Source: an uncultured Spirochaetaceae bacterium
Lineage (GTDB): Bacteria > Spirochaetota > Spirochaetia > Sphaerochaetales > Sphaerochaetaceae
Direction of reading: 5' to 3'
DNA length: 52,191 nt
Assembly: GCA_944389275.1 (NCBI GenBank)
Contig: CALXLT010000036.1
Span: 1-52,191 of the forward strand
Position numbers and translations under genes: made by a program. This document shows positions 23,401 through 32,528 of the stretch, in pieces; within the stretch, counting starts at the first letter, position 1, and each line of letters begins with the position of its first letter. The notes under the pieces are model-generated. The model made no database searches and was not told the origin of the DNA. It was given only the letters and a program-made list of their open reading frames with translations.

Positions 23401-24909
23401 CTTGTCATCGTAGAGCTTCTTGCCTCTCACTGCTTCCTTCATCGGAAGTCCCGTGTCATAGTCCCATTGCCTAGGCTCATACTCCTCGTTCTCCCTCTGC
23501 CTCGTGCAGCCTGAGTTGTTCCAGCTTGGCTTTTTGTCCTTCCTCCATGGCCGGACGGCCCACTGGTAGCCCCTGTAGAGGTCCCTTGTCTCGTCCATGT
23601 GGTCAAGAAGGATGTCATGGAGCTTGTTCCTGATCTCCGAGTACTCAGGATCATCGATGAGATTCCTGACTTCCGCTGGATCTGCTTCCGTGTCATAAAG
23701 CTCATCTGTATCGAGGAGGTTGATCGAGAGCTTGTAGCGGCCATCGGTGACAGCTCTCATCATCTGAAGCCCTCCGAATCCGTCATGATCCACCTCATAG
23801 CGCGTGAACTCGGAGAAGACGCAGTCGTTGATCCTCTTCTCCTTGTTCAGTATCTGAGGCATCATTGACCGTCCTTCCATGATTTTCGGGACGGGGATGC
23901 CGAAGTAATCGAGCACGGTCGGCGCGATATCTATATGGGAGGCGGGGTAGCTGACCTTGCCCTTCTCGCTGTTCCGGCCGTTGCGGATTATCATGGGGAT
24001 ATTCGTTATCTCCTTGTAGAACACCGCGTTCTTCGTTTGCAGCCTGTGCGCCCCGAGCATATCGCCATGGTCGGAGGTGTAGATCACGAGCGCGTCAGGG
24101 CACTTCTGGTTGACCTTGTCCAGGAATCTTCCAATCTCATAGTCGGCATAGCTGTTGCAGCCAAGGAAGAGCGAGAGCATCTTCGAGCTCTTGTGAAGCT
24201 CCGCCGGATCCTGATTCACCGCGTCTCCGGCCCAGAGGCGCTGCATGAACGGCTTGTCCTCGAGCGTGTCGTGGAACACAGGGTCATCGGGGAAGGTGAA
24301 GCCATCGTACATGTGGTTGTATGGGGGAGGGCAGATGCATGGGCCATGAGGCTCGTCAAGGGAGAGCGTGAGGAAGAAGTCCTCGCCCTCGTGCTCATCT
24401 ATGTACCTGATAGCCCTGTCCGCGCATCGGTGTGCGTAGGTCATGTCCTCGGTCCAGTCATCGTCATAGGCTGTATCGGAGCGCCTTGATCTCATCCTCT
24501 CCTCATCCGAGAGCTCCTCAAGGTAGCAGTGCATGTCATACCAATACTCTCTATCCCATCCATCAGGGCAGCGCCCGAGCCCGAAGTAGTCTCCTCCATC
24601 GAGGTGCCACTTGCCGACATAGCCTGTGCGTATGCCGTTGTCCCTCAGCCTCTGCCCGATCGTCTTCACGTTGTCCCCGAGCGGCACGCAGTTGGTGACC
24701 ATGCCGTTCGAGTGCGGGAACGTGCCTGTGAATATCGCGGAGCGAGCGGGGCCGCACACGGGCTGGCACGTATAGGCCTTGTCGTACAGGAGGCCTTCAG
24801 ACGCCAGCCTGTCGAGATTCGGCGTCTTCATCCTATCGTCCACGCCATAACAGCCGAGCATGTCACGGCGCGTCGTGTCTGTCATTATCAATATGAACTG
24901 CTTCTTCAT
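23395..24909 (-). CDS. Sulfatase, S1 family (cytoplasmic)
   Basis: A 504-residue type I sulfatase. The formylglycine motif is C52-G-P-A-R, followed by SAIFTG; metal residues are in ILIMTDTTRRD near the N-terminus, GYVGKWHLDGG (lysine and histidine) and YTSDHGDMLGAH in the middle. There is no signal peptide, so it acts in the cytoplasm on imported sulfated sugars. The ATG at 24909, preceded by GGAGGC and 1 nt after the upstream stop, is preferred over an in-frame ATG 39 nt earlier. It is the last gene of the glycosaminoglycan operon. The Cys needs an anaerobic maturase (anSME) encoded outside the window. Confidence 0.88.
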   Translation of the reverse strand: MKKQFILIMTDTTRRDMLGCYGVDDRMKTPNLDRLASEGLLYDKAYTCQPVCGPARSAIFTGTFPHSNGMVTNCVPLGDNVKTIGQRLRDNGIRTGYVGKWHLDGGDYFGLGRCPDGWDREYWYDMHCYLEELSDEERMRSRRSDTAYDDDWTEDMTYAHRCADRAIRYIDEHEGEDFFLTLSLDEPHGPCICPPPYNHMYDGFTFPDDPVFHDTLEDKPFMQRLWAGDAVNQDPAELHKSSKMLSLFLGCNSYADYEIGRFLDKVNQKCPDALVIYTSDHGDMLGAHRLQTKNAVFYKEITNIPMIIRNGRNSEKGKVSYPASHIDIAPTVLDYFGIPVPKIMEGRSMMPQILNKEKRINDCVFSEFTRYEVDHDGFGGLQMMRAVTDGRYKLSINLLDTDELYDTEADPAEVRNLIDDPEYSEIRNKLHDILLDHMDETRDLYRGYQWAVRPWRKDKKPSWNNSGCTRQRENEEYEPRQWDYDTGLPMKEAVRGKKLYDDKK

Positions 24910-24910
24910 C

Positions 24911-26302
24911 CTAAGCCTCCGGTGCTGTCGGTCCCCTATGGTTCTCATATCCTGGCTTGTGGCTTCTCCACCTATGATCGGCCTTCACACAGAGCGTGAA
25001 GAAAGGATCCTCTGTCTCCTCCAGGTATTCATCGAATAGGGTCCGCATCCTCTCAAGGATATCATGATAATCATGGTCATGGATAAGATTCCTTCTCTCA
25101 TAAGGATCCGCGTCCATGTCATACAGCTCCTCTCCGTTTCCCTCAAGATACCTCATGTACTTGATGCTTCCGCTTCTTATCATCCTACCCGGCGAGATTG
25201 TGTAGCCCCATTCCGTGTACCACTCGGAGGCTATGTACTTCCGCTCAGGAAGATCTTCCCCGCTGAAAACTTTGGAAATATCAAGGCCATCGAGCCTGCT
25301 GTCGGCGGGTAGCGATGCCGCGGAAAGAAGGGTGGGGAAGATGTCAAGAAGCGATGCGACTCCCTTTGCCCTCTGTCCCTTCGCGCTCACGGCAGGGCCT
25401 GAGAATATAAGGGGGACGGATGTCACCTCCTCATAAAGCGTGACCTGCTTCGTCACCGAGCGTCGCGCCGTGATGTTATCGCCATGGTCTGAGGTGAAGA
25501 CGATCAGGGAATCATCCATCAAGCCGGCTTCCCTGTATGCCTCCATAACCTCCCCAATCTGCCTGTCCGCGATGGATAGATAGTACCTGTAAGCCGCGAG
25601 GTAGTGCCTGAAGTTCTCCTCAGTCCACTCCGATGTCTGTCCCTGCCTTACATGGGAGCAGCAGAGGTACTGCACGGGAAGCGGCCTGTTCTCTATATCG
25701 TCAAAGCGGAAGTTCGGAGGAAGCTCCGGGAGCTCTCCGCTATAGGGCATATCCTCATGCGCCCCCTTGTTCTTTCCTATCCAGCCGCAGATGTTATGGG
25801 GGTTTATCAGGTCCACGACCATCAGAAGGGGCCTGTCATCCTTCCTGGACCTGAGGTATGAAAGAGTCTCGTCCATCGTGTAGGCGTCGGCATATGTGTC
25901 CATGTTGAAAGGAAATGCGGGATCTTCGTCGGGAATCTTCCTCTCCTTCTCCTCAGAGCACTCAAAGCCACGGAGCGCCCCTCCGTCATGCTTCTTTCCG
26001 AAGTGCCTTGTCTCATAGCCCGCGGCAGCAAAAGCCTCGCCAAGGGCGGGGAAAGAGGAGTCTATCGGTGTGATGGGGCATTCCCTCCCGTTTGACCAGA
26101 CCCTGTTGCGGTGCGGATACTGCCCTGTCCAAAGCGAGGCCCGAGCGGGCTGGCAGAGAGGGTAGATCGTATAGCACTCATCCACAGTCACTCCATCAGA
26201 CGCCAGCGTGCTGATGGTGGGCATGCGGAACTGTCCTCCGTATAGATCCAGTGCCCTTGATGAAAGCTGATCAAGGACGAAAACAAGTATGTTGCGCTTC
26301 AC
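24911..26302 (-). CDS. Sulfatase, S1 family (cytoplasmic)
   Basis: A 463-residue sulfatase with motif C50-Q-P-A-R-A-S, VFVLDQLSSRALDLYGG at the N-terminus, ETRHFGKKHDGG and FTSDHGDNITA. No signal peptide is present. The GTG at 26302 gives a 4-nt GTGA overlap with the GH88 gene and has GGGAG 8 nt upstream; an ATG five codons earlier (26317) is the alternative. It sits between a GH88 gene and another sulfatase, so it probably removes a sulfate from an unsaturated or saturated glycosaminoglycan sugar. The position (2-O, 6-O or N) cannot be read from sequence. Confidence 0.87.
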   Translation of the reverse strand: MKRNILVFVLDQLSSRALDLYGGQFRMPTISTLASDGVTVDECYTIYPLCQPARASLWTGQYPHRNRVWSNGRECPITPIDSSFPALGEAFAAAGYETRHFGKKHDGGALRGFECSEEKERKIPDEDPAFPFNMDTYADAYTMDETLSYLRSRKDDRPLLMVVDLINPHNICGWIGKNKGAHEDMPYSGELPELPPNFRFDDIENRPLPVQYLCCSHVRQGQTSEWTEENFRHYLAAYRYYLSIADRQIGEVMEAYREAGLMDDSLIVFTSDHGDNITARRSVTKQVTLYEEVTSVPLIFSGPAVSAKGQRAKGVASLLDIFPTLLSAASLPADSRLDGLDISKVFSGEDLPERKYIASEWYTEWGYTISPGRMIRSGSIKYMRYLEGNGEELYDMDADPYERRNLIHDHDYHDILERMRTLFDEYLEETEDPFFTLCVKADHRWRSHKPGYENHRGPTAPEA

Positions 26303-27465
26303 CAGTATGGCTCCCATTTGCCCTTGAGCCTCCTGAGGGCCTCAAGGTAGTAGTAATCACCCCAGAGGTTGCATTCATCGACACCTCTGTTGCGGCATGT
26401 GTTCCACTGGCTCTTCCTGGCATAGGTGCCATGGAGCAGAAGCCCGTTCGACTCTTCCGGATTCCTGACAGCGCACTTCTCATACAGCGGTGCCATCAGC
26501 CTCCCAGCCTTGTCCCTAAGCTCATTTCCCTCTTCGCCGCCTATATCATCCGCGGCCTCGAGCATGGCGCAGATGGCTATGGCGAGGGCTGAGGAGTCGC
26601 GGGGCTCGTCGCTGGGGTTGTCGAAATCGAAGTCCCAGTACGGGATGACGTCGGAGGGAAGGTGGGCGAGGAAGAACGAGAGCGAGCGGCGAAACACGTC
26701 CAGGGCCTTATCCGAGCCTGTGTGCCTGTACGCGAGGGCCGATCCGTATATGCCCCATGCTTGGCCCCTTGCCCACGCAGATCCGTTCCTGTTGCCCTGC
26801 GCCGTGACGCCTCTATCTGGCTTCCCTGTCTCAGGATCGAAGTAATAGGTGTGGTATGTCGAGTCGTCGGGACGCAGGACGCAGCCGATAGCGGTGCTGA
26901 AATGCCTCTCGGCTATATCCCTATACTTGCCGTCCCCTGTCGTCTCAGTTGCCCAGAAGAGGAGAGGAAGGTTGAGAAGGCAGTCTATTATGAGCCTGTA
27001 TTCCTTCGGATCCCCGACCTTGCCCCAGGCCTGGATGAACTGGCCCTTCTCCTGGAAGCGGGATATAAGGTTATCGGCGGCCATGAGCGCGGCCTTCCGT
27101 GCCTTCTCGCTTCCTGTCAGCTTATAGGCCGCAACGCAGGACGGGGAGTAGAGGAAGCCCATGTCATGATGCTCAACGTCTATTTTCCTCACTATCCTGT
27201 CATAGAAGGAATCGACCTGCTTCAGGGCGGCATCCTTGAAAGCCTCGTCGCCCGAGAGCTCATACGAGAGCCAGAGCTCTCCTGTCCAGAACCCGGTCGT
27301 CCACTCAACGTTCTCGCTCGGCGCGTAGAAGTTATCCTCGCTATGGCTATAGCGGAAACTATCGGTGAAAGGCGCCAGGTAATGCCTGTTCACGGCAACG
27401 GCCTCTTTAATAGCCTTCTCCAGCAGTGTCCCGTCCATCTTCTCAAGCGTGCTGATATCCACCAT
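26299..27465 (-). CDS. Unsaturated glucuronyl hydrolase (GH88)
   Basis: A 388-residue alpha6/alpha6-barrel enzyme that releases the 4,5-unsaturated uronic acid from oligosaccharides made by polysaccharide lyases. The two key aspartates are at D101 (EHHDMGFLY) and D161 (LIIDCLLNLPLL), at the same separation as D88 and D149 of Bacillus sp. GL1 UGL. NVEWTTGFWTGELW, AWARGQAWGIYG and NLWGDYYYLEAL are further family blocks. There is no signal peptide. Its place between sulfatase genes and its link to a heparinase-family lyase point to glycosaminoglycan disaccharides as substrate. The product rearranges and is reduced to KDG. Confidence 0.92.
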   Translation of the reverse strand: MVDISTLEKMDGTLLEKAIKEAVAVNRHYLAPFTDSFRYSHSEDNFYAPSENVEWTTGFWTGELWLSYELSGDEAFKDAALKQVDSFYDRIVRKIDVEHHDMGFLYSPSCVAAYKLTGSEKARKAALMAADNLISRFQEKGQFIQAWGKVGDPKEYRLIIDCLLNLPLLFWATETTGDGKYRDIAERHFSTAIGCVLRPDDSTYHTYYFDPETGKPDRGVTAQGNRNGSAWARGQAWGIYGSALAYRHTGSDKALDVFRRSLSFFLAHLPSDVIPYWDFDFDNPSDEPRDSSALAIAICAMLEAADDIGGEEGNELRDKAGRLMAPLYEKCAVRNPEESNGLLLHGTYARKSQWNTCRNRGVDECNLWGDYYYLEALRRLKGKWEPYW

Positions 27466-27479
27466 GTCGTATCCTTTTC

Positions 27480-28850
27480 CTATATGAGGAATATATCATT
27501 ATGAGTCTTCTTCTCATTCCTTATCATATCATCAAAGCGAAGGGCTTCCGGATCGCCTGCCTTGAGGTATCTTGGATTCATCTCGTACGGATCCTCATTC
27601 AGGTCATATAGCATGCGTCTAGTTTCAGCTCCGGGTTCGGTCCCATTGTCTATGATATACTTGCTGTCATCTGTCCTGATGGCCCTCCAGCCAAACGCGC
27701 GGTTGTCCATGCCTTTATCCCTGTATGGCATGACGATCTCTGGCATACCGGGGATCATCATATGGTATGAGTATTCCCTCTTTCCCTCTCCTGACATCAG
27801 GGACGATGCGTGGCTGAGGCCTGTCATCGTATCAGGGATGGAAATGCCCAGAAGCTCAAGCAGGGTAGGGGCCTGGTCCTCGCTGACGATGCGGGCGTGG
27901 CTTCTTCCCGTTCCTATCTCCCTGTCGTGTATTACAAGAGGTATCCTCACCGATTCCTCATACCATGTGTTCTTGCCATATAGACCATGGGAGCCCATCA
28001 TGTCACCATGGTCCGCGGAGAGCACTATGACAGAGTCATCATAGAAGCCATTCTCCTTCAAGTATGAGATAAGCCTCCCGAACTCCCTGTCCAGCCCGCA
28101 GACAGCTGAGAAGTACTCCTTCCTCTTCTTCAGATAGTCACTGTCCGTTCTCCATTCTTCAGGGACATTCGGCCTGAACGATCCATCCTCTCTCCATAGC
28201 TCCAGGCATTCCGGATCTATAAGGTCATAAGGGGGGTGGGGAGGATTCCATGAAAGGACCGCGAAGATAGGCTTATCCTCATGCTTCACGCTCTCGAGGT
28301 ACCTTATCATCATGTCCGTCTCATGCTTCGGGGACCACTCGTCGTATATCAGCATCTCCGCGTTGTCTTCCCAGTAATGCGGCCTTGTGTGGTTATCCAT
28401 GGCCCCGTATGAGTGCCAGTACTGGAAGTGATGGCGCCTCTCCCCGGGTGGCGTGAACGCGTCCCAGTTGTCAGCCCCTGACTCCGGATGGGCCGAGAAG
28501 TTCCTCTCGCTTCCATCCAGGTGCCATTTGCCGATGTACGCGGTGAGGTATCCCTCATCGTAGAGCACGTCGGAGATAGCTCTCTCCTGAGGCTGCAACA
28601 TCACGCACTCGTTCAGCCCTATCTTGCAGTTGGTCCACATCCCGAGCGAGAGCGGATCCTTTCCTGTCAGGAGGGCGGCCCTATGAGGAGAGCATAGAGG
28701 GTACGATGAGAGCGCTGCGTCGCAGAATACCGAATCCGCTGCGAACTCATCCATCGCGGGAGTGCTCACGTGGTCCTCTCCCGCGCATCCCATCGCGTGG
28801 TAGCGCCATTGGTCTGCGAAAACGTATATAAGATTCTTCTTCCCTTCCAT
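27480..28850 (-). CDS. Sulfatase, S1 family (cytoplasmic)
   Basis: A 456-residue sulfatase with motif C53-S-P-H-R-A-A, N-terminal YVFADQWRYHAMG (metal aspartate), TAYIGKWHLDGS and LSADHGDMMGSHG. No signal peptide is present. The ATG at 28850 has AGGA 8 nt upstream, while the in-frame ATG at 28865 has nothing; the shorter form is therefore chosen. It is the first enzyme gene after the binding protein and is separated from it by a hairpin. All three sulfatases of the operon differ strongly from each other, suggesting different sulfate positions. Confidence 0.87.
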   Translation of the reverse strand: MEGKKNLIYVFADQWRYHAMGCAGEDHVSTPAMDEFAADSVFCDAALSSYPLCSPHRAALLTGKDPLSLGMWTNCKIGLNECVMLQPQERAISDVLYDEGYLTAYIGKWHLDGSERNFSAHPESGADNWDAFTPPGERRHHFQYWHSYGAMDNHTRPHYWEDNAEMLIYDEWSPKHETDMMIRYLESVKHEDKPIFAVLSWNPPHPPYDLIDPECLELWREDGSFRPNVPEEWRTDSDYLKKRKEYFSAVCGLDREFGRLISYLKENGFYDDSVIVLSADHGDMMGSHGLYGKNTWYEESVRIPLVIHDREIGTGRSHARIVSEDQAPTLLELLGISIPDTMTGLSHASSLMSGEGKREYSYHMMIPGMPEIVMPYRDKGMDNRAFGWRAIRTDDSKYIIDNGTEPGAETRRMLYDLNEDPYEMNPRYLKAGDPEALRFDDMIRNEKKTHNDIFLI

Positions 28851-28868
28851 ATATGCCATCCTCATAGG

Positions 28869-28891
28869 GAGGGTGCTTCGCGGGCACCCTC
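28869..28891 (-). terminator. Intercistronic hairpin after the binding-protein gene
   Basis: GAGGGTGC (28869-28876) and GCACCCTC (28884-28891) form a strong 8-bp stem with a 7-nt loop. No U-run follows in the direction of transcription, so it is more likely a partial terminator or a 3' stabiliser that keeps the binding-protein message abundant than a full stop. Confidence 0.5.
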
Positions 28892-28898
28892 TTTCATG

Positions 28899-30512
28899 TC
28901 AGTTCGCCTTGCCGCTCTCGATATAGTAATCGTAAGCGCGCTGGTTGATCTCGATCGCCTCATCGATGCCGCGGGTATGCAGCTCCTTGACGAACGAGTC
29001 GTAATCGGTGTCGAAGTCGCTTGTGCCGAGGATCCATCCCTGGAGCTTCTCCTCCACGTATGGCTGGATCTGGCCCATGATCCTCTCGTACCTCGTCTCA
29101 TCCTCAGGCAGGTACTTCATGTCGAGCTCGCCGTCAGCGTATGGAGGCTGCGTGAGGTCGTACCACTCAGGATGGGATTCATACATCTCTATGACAGCCC
29201 TTCCCTCATCGTTGGTGGACACGAGCTCATATTCTCCTGTCTGGTTCATGCCGACGCGGTACAGGGCTCCGATAGACCTGAGGTATCCTACAGGAGTCTG
29301 GTCGCTCTTGAGCACCGTGTCGAAGAACTGCTTGCTGCCATTCTCGTCGACGAAGTAGCTCTCGCCCTCGATTCCCCAGTTCATGAGGGCAGAGCCTTCC
29401 TCGGTGAAGAGGAAATCCATGAACTTCATGACAGTCACAGGATCCTTGCACTGTGTGGAGATGCCCCAGCCAACGCCTGGATATCTCATCGTCCTTTCCT
29501 TCACAACGCCGTTCTGGTCAGCAGGAGGGGCGATTCCGATCATCTTGAAGCCCGGGATCGTTGCAGGAAGCTTAGTGTTGTAGTCAACCGCGCTGATCCA
29601 GTCATGCGTGCATCCTCCGACATTGGAAGCAAGGAGCGTGTCCCTTCCCTTCGGCCCACGGGTGAAGATCTCAGGGTCGATGAGCCCTTCCTGATACCAC
29701 TTGACGAGGTTGCGCACTCCGGTCTTGAAGTTCTCCTCGAGCGGCTCATATGTCACCTTCCCGTCACGGACATAGAACTCGATCGACGTATCCCAGAGAT
29801 AGAGGTACTCATCAGGCATCTTCCATCCGGCCCTGTCGAAGAGAGGGATCTCATCCTTCAGCCCGTTCCCGTTCGGGTCCTCGTTCCTGAACGCCGTGAG
29901 CACATCATAAAGCTCGTCGACTGTGGTAGGAACCTCAAGCCCGAGCTTCTCGAGCCAGTCGCCCCTTATGAACCAGAACTCGGCGAAGCTCAGGGTCTGG
30001 TTTTTGGGGATGAAGTAGATGTTGCCATCGGTTGATGTCGCGTACTGCTTGAACGCGGGATCTTCCTCCATCAGCGCCTTGATGTGCGGAGCGTACTCGT
30101 CGATGAGGTCGTTGAGAGGCAGGAGGCCTCCATCACGGCCAAGCTTCTCAAGGTCAGACGCGTTGACATAGCCTACGACGTCGGCGAGATTGCCTGAGCT
30201 GAGCATGAGGTTGAACGCCTCATCCTCGTTCGAGTTGGACTGCGAGATGACGCTCTGGAACCTGATGTTCGTCAGCTCCTCAAGCTTCTGCCATACAGCC
30301 CAGTTCGGGTCGAATGGCATGTTGTTGAAGTTGAGGAAGATGGAGAACGTCGTCTTCTCATCCGCTATAGGGAGATGGAACGTGCCATCCTCGTTGAGGG
30401 TAGGGGTTGCAGGGGCCGCGGCCGCCGCTCCCTTGCTCTCTTTCGATCCGCCCGCCATCAAGGGCATGGCGATGCACAGCAAGACAAGCAATGCAATAGC
30501 TGCTTTCTTCAT
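28899..30512 (-). CDS. Extracellular solute-binding protein of a carbohydrate ABC importer
   Basis: A 537-residue secreted binding protein of the LipO-like, cluster-B carbohydrate group that goes with LplB/LplC permeases. The signal peptide (about 1-20) ends MPLMAGGSKESKG with no lipobox cysteine at the cleavage site, so it is probably a soluble periplasmic protein. A calcium-loop motif EDPNGNGLKDEIP (about 210-222) is typical of this group. AAGGAG lies 5 nt before the ATG; a GTG two codons earlier is rejected. It stands in an operon with two permeases, sulfatases and GH88, so its ligand is probably a sulfated glycosaminoglycan oligosaccharide. Confidence 0.9.
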   Translation of the reverse strand: MKKAAIALLVLLCIAMPLMAGGSKESKGAAAAAPATPTLNEDGTFHLPIADEKTTFSIFLNFNNMPFDPNWAVWQKLEELTNIRFQSVISQSNSNEDEAFNLMLSSGNLADVVGYVNASDLEKLGRDGGLLPLNDLIDEYAPHIKALMEEDPAFKQYATSTDGNIYFIPKNQTLSFAEFWFIRGDWLEKLGLEVPTTVDELYDVLTAFRNEDPNGNGLKDEIPLFDRAGWKMPDEYLYLWDTSIEFYVRDGKVTYEPLEENFKTGVRNLVKWYQEGLIDPEIFTRGPKGRDTLLASNVGGCTHDWISAVDYNTKLPATIPGFKMIGIAPPADQNGVVKERTMRYPGVGWGISTQCKDPVTVMKFMDFLFTEEGSALMNWGIEGESYFVDENGSKQFFDTVLKSDQTPVGYLRSIGALYRVGMNQTGEYELVSTNDEGRAVIEMYESHPEWYDLTQPPYADGELDMKYLPEDETRYERIMGQIQPYVEEKLQGWILGTSDFDTDYDSFVKELHTRGIDEAIEINQRAYDYYIESGKAN

Positions 30513-30524
30513 ATTCACTCCTTT

Positions 30525-31442
30525 TTATCCTTTATTCGCTCCGATCGTTATGCCGGATTTGAAGTACTTCTGTATGAATGGGTACACGATCACCATCGGG
30601 ATTATGGCGATGATGATAAGCGCGTAGATGACCGTCGTCTGCGAAGACAGGGACTCCGCCGTTATGATTGCGCTCTCCATCTCGTTCGCGGTCCTGTCGA
30701 CCAAAAGCTTCTTCAGCAGCACCTGGAGAGGCACCTTGCTGTCGGAGGTCAGGAGGTTCATCGGCCAGAAGTAGCCGTTCCACCTTGTCACCGCGTAGAA
30801 GAGGCCGACTGTCGCCAGCGATGGCTTGGAGAGCGGGAGGTAAATCTGCCCGAATATCCTGAAGTCGCTCGCGCCGTCTATGAATGCCGCTTCCTCCAAC
30901 GATGACGGGACCTGCTCGAAGAAGCTCTTGAGTATGATCATGTTGTATGTGTTGATGCAGAACCCGAAGAGTATCGCCATCCTCGAATCAAGGAGGCCGA
31001 AGTCACGGAAGTTCATGTACATCGGTATGATCCCAGCGCTGAACCACATGGTGAAGACAGCCACGAGCGTGAAGAACTTGCGGAATATCAGGCGAGGGCG
31101 CGAGAGAGCATATGCCATCGTCGTCGAGAACGCCATGTTCACCAGCACGCCGAAGAGCGTGTAGAAGATCGAGTTGCCGAAGCTTGTCCACAGAAACGGT
31201 GTCTGGAAAGCCTCCCTGTAGCTTTCGATTGTCGCGAGCACCGGACGGAACATCACAGCTCCGTTCTCCACGTAAAGCGGACGGCTGATCGACGCTATGA
31301 ATACATAGTAGATCGGGTAGAGCGCGATGAAGACGAGGAGGATGCCTATGATCGCAAGCACCGCATCGAATATCCTTTCCCCGCGGCTCTCGATTCCAAC
31401 CGATGATCCGCCATGGTTTGATGCCTTTGCCTTATGAGCCAT
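30525..31442 (-). CDS. Carbohydrate ABC transporter permease (LplC/YtcP type)
   Basis: A 305-residue inner-membrane permease with six helices. The EAA loop that contacts the ATPase is EEAAFIDGASDFRIFGQIYLPLSKPSLAT-like, split here as EEAAFIDGASDF and IFGQIYLPLSKP (about 190-220). The length and the C-terminal end (FKSGITIGANKG) match the YtcP/LplC family. GGAGGGG precedes the ATG. It pairs with the permease upstream; no ATPase gene is in the locus, so a shared MsmX-type ATPase from elsewhere is likely. Confidence 0.9.
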   Translation of the reverse strand: MAHKAKASNHGGSSVGIESRGERIFDAVLAIIGILLVFIALYPIYYVFIASISRPLYVENGAVMFRPVLATIESYREAFQTPFLWTSFGNSIFYTLFGVLVNMAFSTTMAYALSRPRLIFRKFFTLVAVFTMWFSAGIIPMYMNFRDFGLLDSRMAILFGFCINTYNMIILKSFFEQVPSSLEEAAFIDGASDFRIFGQIYLPLSKPSLATVGLFYAVTRWNGYFWPMNLLTSDSKVPLQVLLKKLLVDRTANEMESAIITAESLSSQTTVIYALIIIAIIPMVIVYPFIQKYFKSGITIGANKG

Positions 31443-31452
31443 ATTCCCCTCC

Positions 31453-32373
31453 TTACCAGAGCGCCGTCTCTGTCAGACGCTTGGATACCTTGTTCGCGAT
31501 GACGACGAGTATGAGCGCGATCACAGCCTCAAAGAGTCCCGCGGCCGTCGCGATGCCGTAGTCGCCGTTCTGTATTCCCATCCTGAATGAATACGTGCTG
31601 ATCACGTCTGCCGTGGAGTAGGTGGATGGCTGATAGAGCAGGATGATCGACTCATATCCGACCTTGACGATCTTTCCTATGTTCATGATGAACATCGTGA
31701 CGATCGTCGGGATGATCCCAGGAAGCGTGATGTGCCAGATCCTCTGCCATCTTCCGGCCCCGTCCACGAGCGCCGCCTCATACAGCTGCGGATCGATTCC
31801 CATCAGGGCCGCGATGTACACGATCGCGTTGAATCCAGCTGTCTGCCAGAGCGTCATGAGCGTGTAGATCGGGCGGAAGTACTGAGGATATACCATGAAG
31901 TACGTCGCCTCTCCTCCCAGAAGCTCGATGAACTTGTTGATTATTCCCGTTGAAGGCGAGAGGAAGTTCACGACCATGCCGCATACGACGACCGTTGAGA
32001 TGAAGTACGGGAGGAATGTCGAGGTCTGCACGAGCTTGCGGAGGATGTTGCTCCTCATCTCCGTGACGATTATCGCCAGGATGATAGGCGCGGGGAAGCA
32101 GATAAGCATCTGCCATAGCGCTATCATGAGCGTGTTCTTGATCGTTCTCGCGAAATCCGGCCCCATCATGTATGTGCGGAAGTTCTCGAGCCCGATGAAC
32201 GTGCTGCCTTCGAATCCCCTGAATATGTTGTAATCGTAGAAGGCCATCCTCAGCCCCACCATCGGGCGATAGCAGAACAGGATGTACCAGATAAGGCCAG
32301 GAAGAAGCAGGATCAGCAGCTGCCAGCTGCCGATGAAACGCTTCCTTAGGGCCCTCTTGCTTGGTATGCCCAT
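31453..32373 (-). CDS. Carbohydrate ABC transporter permease (LplB type)
   Basis: A 306-residue inner-membrane permease, first gene of the operon. Six helices are visible. An N-terminal basic segment (SKRALRKRF) precedes helix 1, and the EAA loop reads YEAALVDGAGRWQRIWHITLP. The family block YRPMVGLRMAFYDYNIFRGF is characteristic of LplB/YteP proteins. GGAGGA lies 6 nt before the ATG. A 155-nt region with the AraC-sensor promoter separates it from the divergent regulator gene, the usual place for the AraC-type operator; the palindrome CCCTATAGGG (32393-32402) lies there. Confidence 0.9.
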   Translation of the reverse strand: MGIPSKRALRKRFIGSWQLLILLLPGLIWYILFCYRPMVGLRMAFYDYNIFRGFEGSTFIGLENFRTYMMGPDFARTIKNTLMIALWQMLICFPAPIILAIIVTEMRSNILRKLVQTSTFLPYFISTVVVCGMVVNFLSPSTGIINKFIELLGGEATYFMVYPQYFRPIYTLMTLWQTAGFNAIVYIAALMGIDPQLYEAALVDGAGRWQRIWHITLPGIIPTIVTMFIMNIGKIVKVGYESIILLYQPSTYSTADVISTYSFRMGIQNGDYGIATAAGLFEAVIALILVVIANKVSKRLTETALW

Positions 32374-32513
32374 AGTTTCCTCCTTCTTTTCCCCTATAGG
32401 GATAGTGTTACATATAAATCAGGATTTGGGTGAATGATATCATCATTTTTCTGAATGTTGCCGAAAATCCGGCAATGGATGATTATTTTTCCCACAAAGC
32501 CATCCGGATGGCG

Positions 32514-32519
32514 TAGAAT
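32514..32519 (+). promoter_or_regulatory. -10 box of the AraC sensor gene
   Basis: TAGAAT lies 9 nt before the ATG at 32529, and no Shine-Dalgarno is seen. No good -35 is visible, which would fit an activator-dependent or weak promoter. Confidence 0.4.
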
Positions 32520-32528
32520 GCAAGGAAA

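Noticed and set aside
28770..30035. 421-codon plus-strand open frame opposite the solute-binding protein gene
   Set aside because: It is a shadow of a well-supported coding region; no ribosome site, no family pattern, and the opposite frame has a signal peptide and a calcium loop.
32393..32402. Perfect palindrome CCCTATAGGG upstream of the importer operon as an operator
   Set aside because: A 10-bp palindrome alone is weak evidence, and AraC-type regulators usually use direct repeats; kept only as a note.
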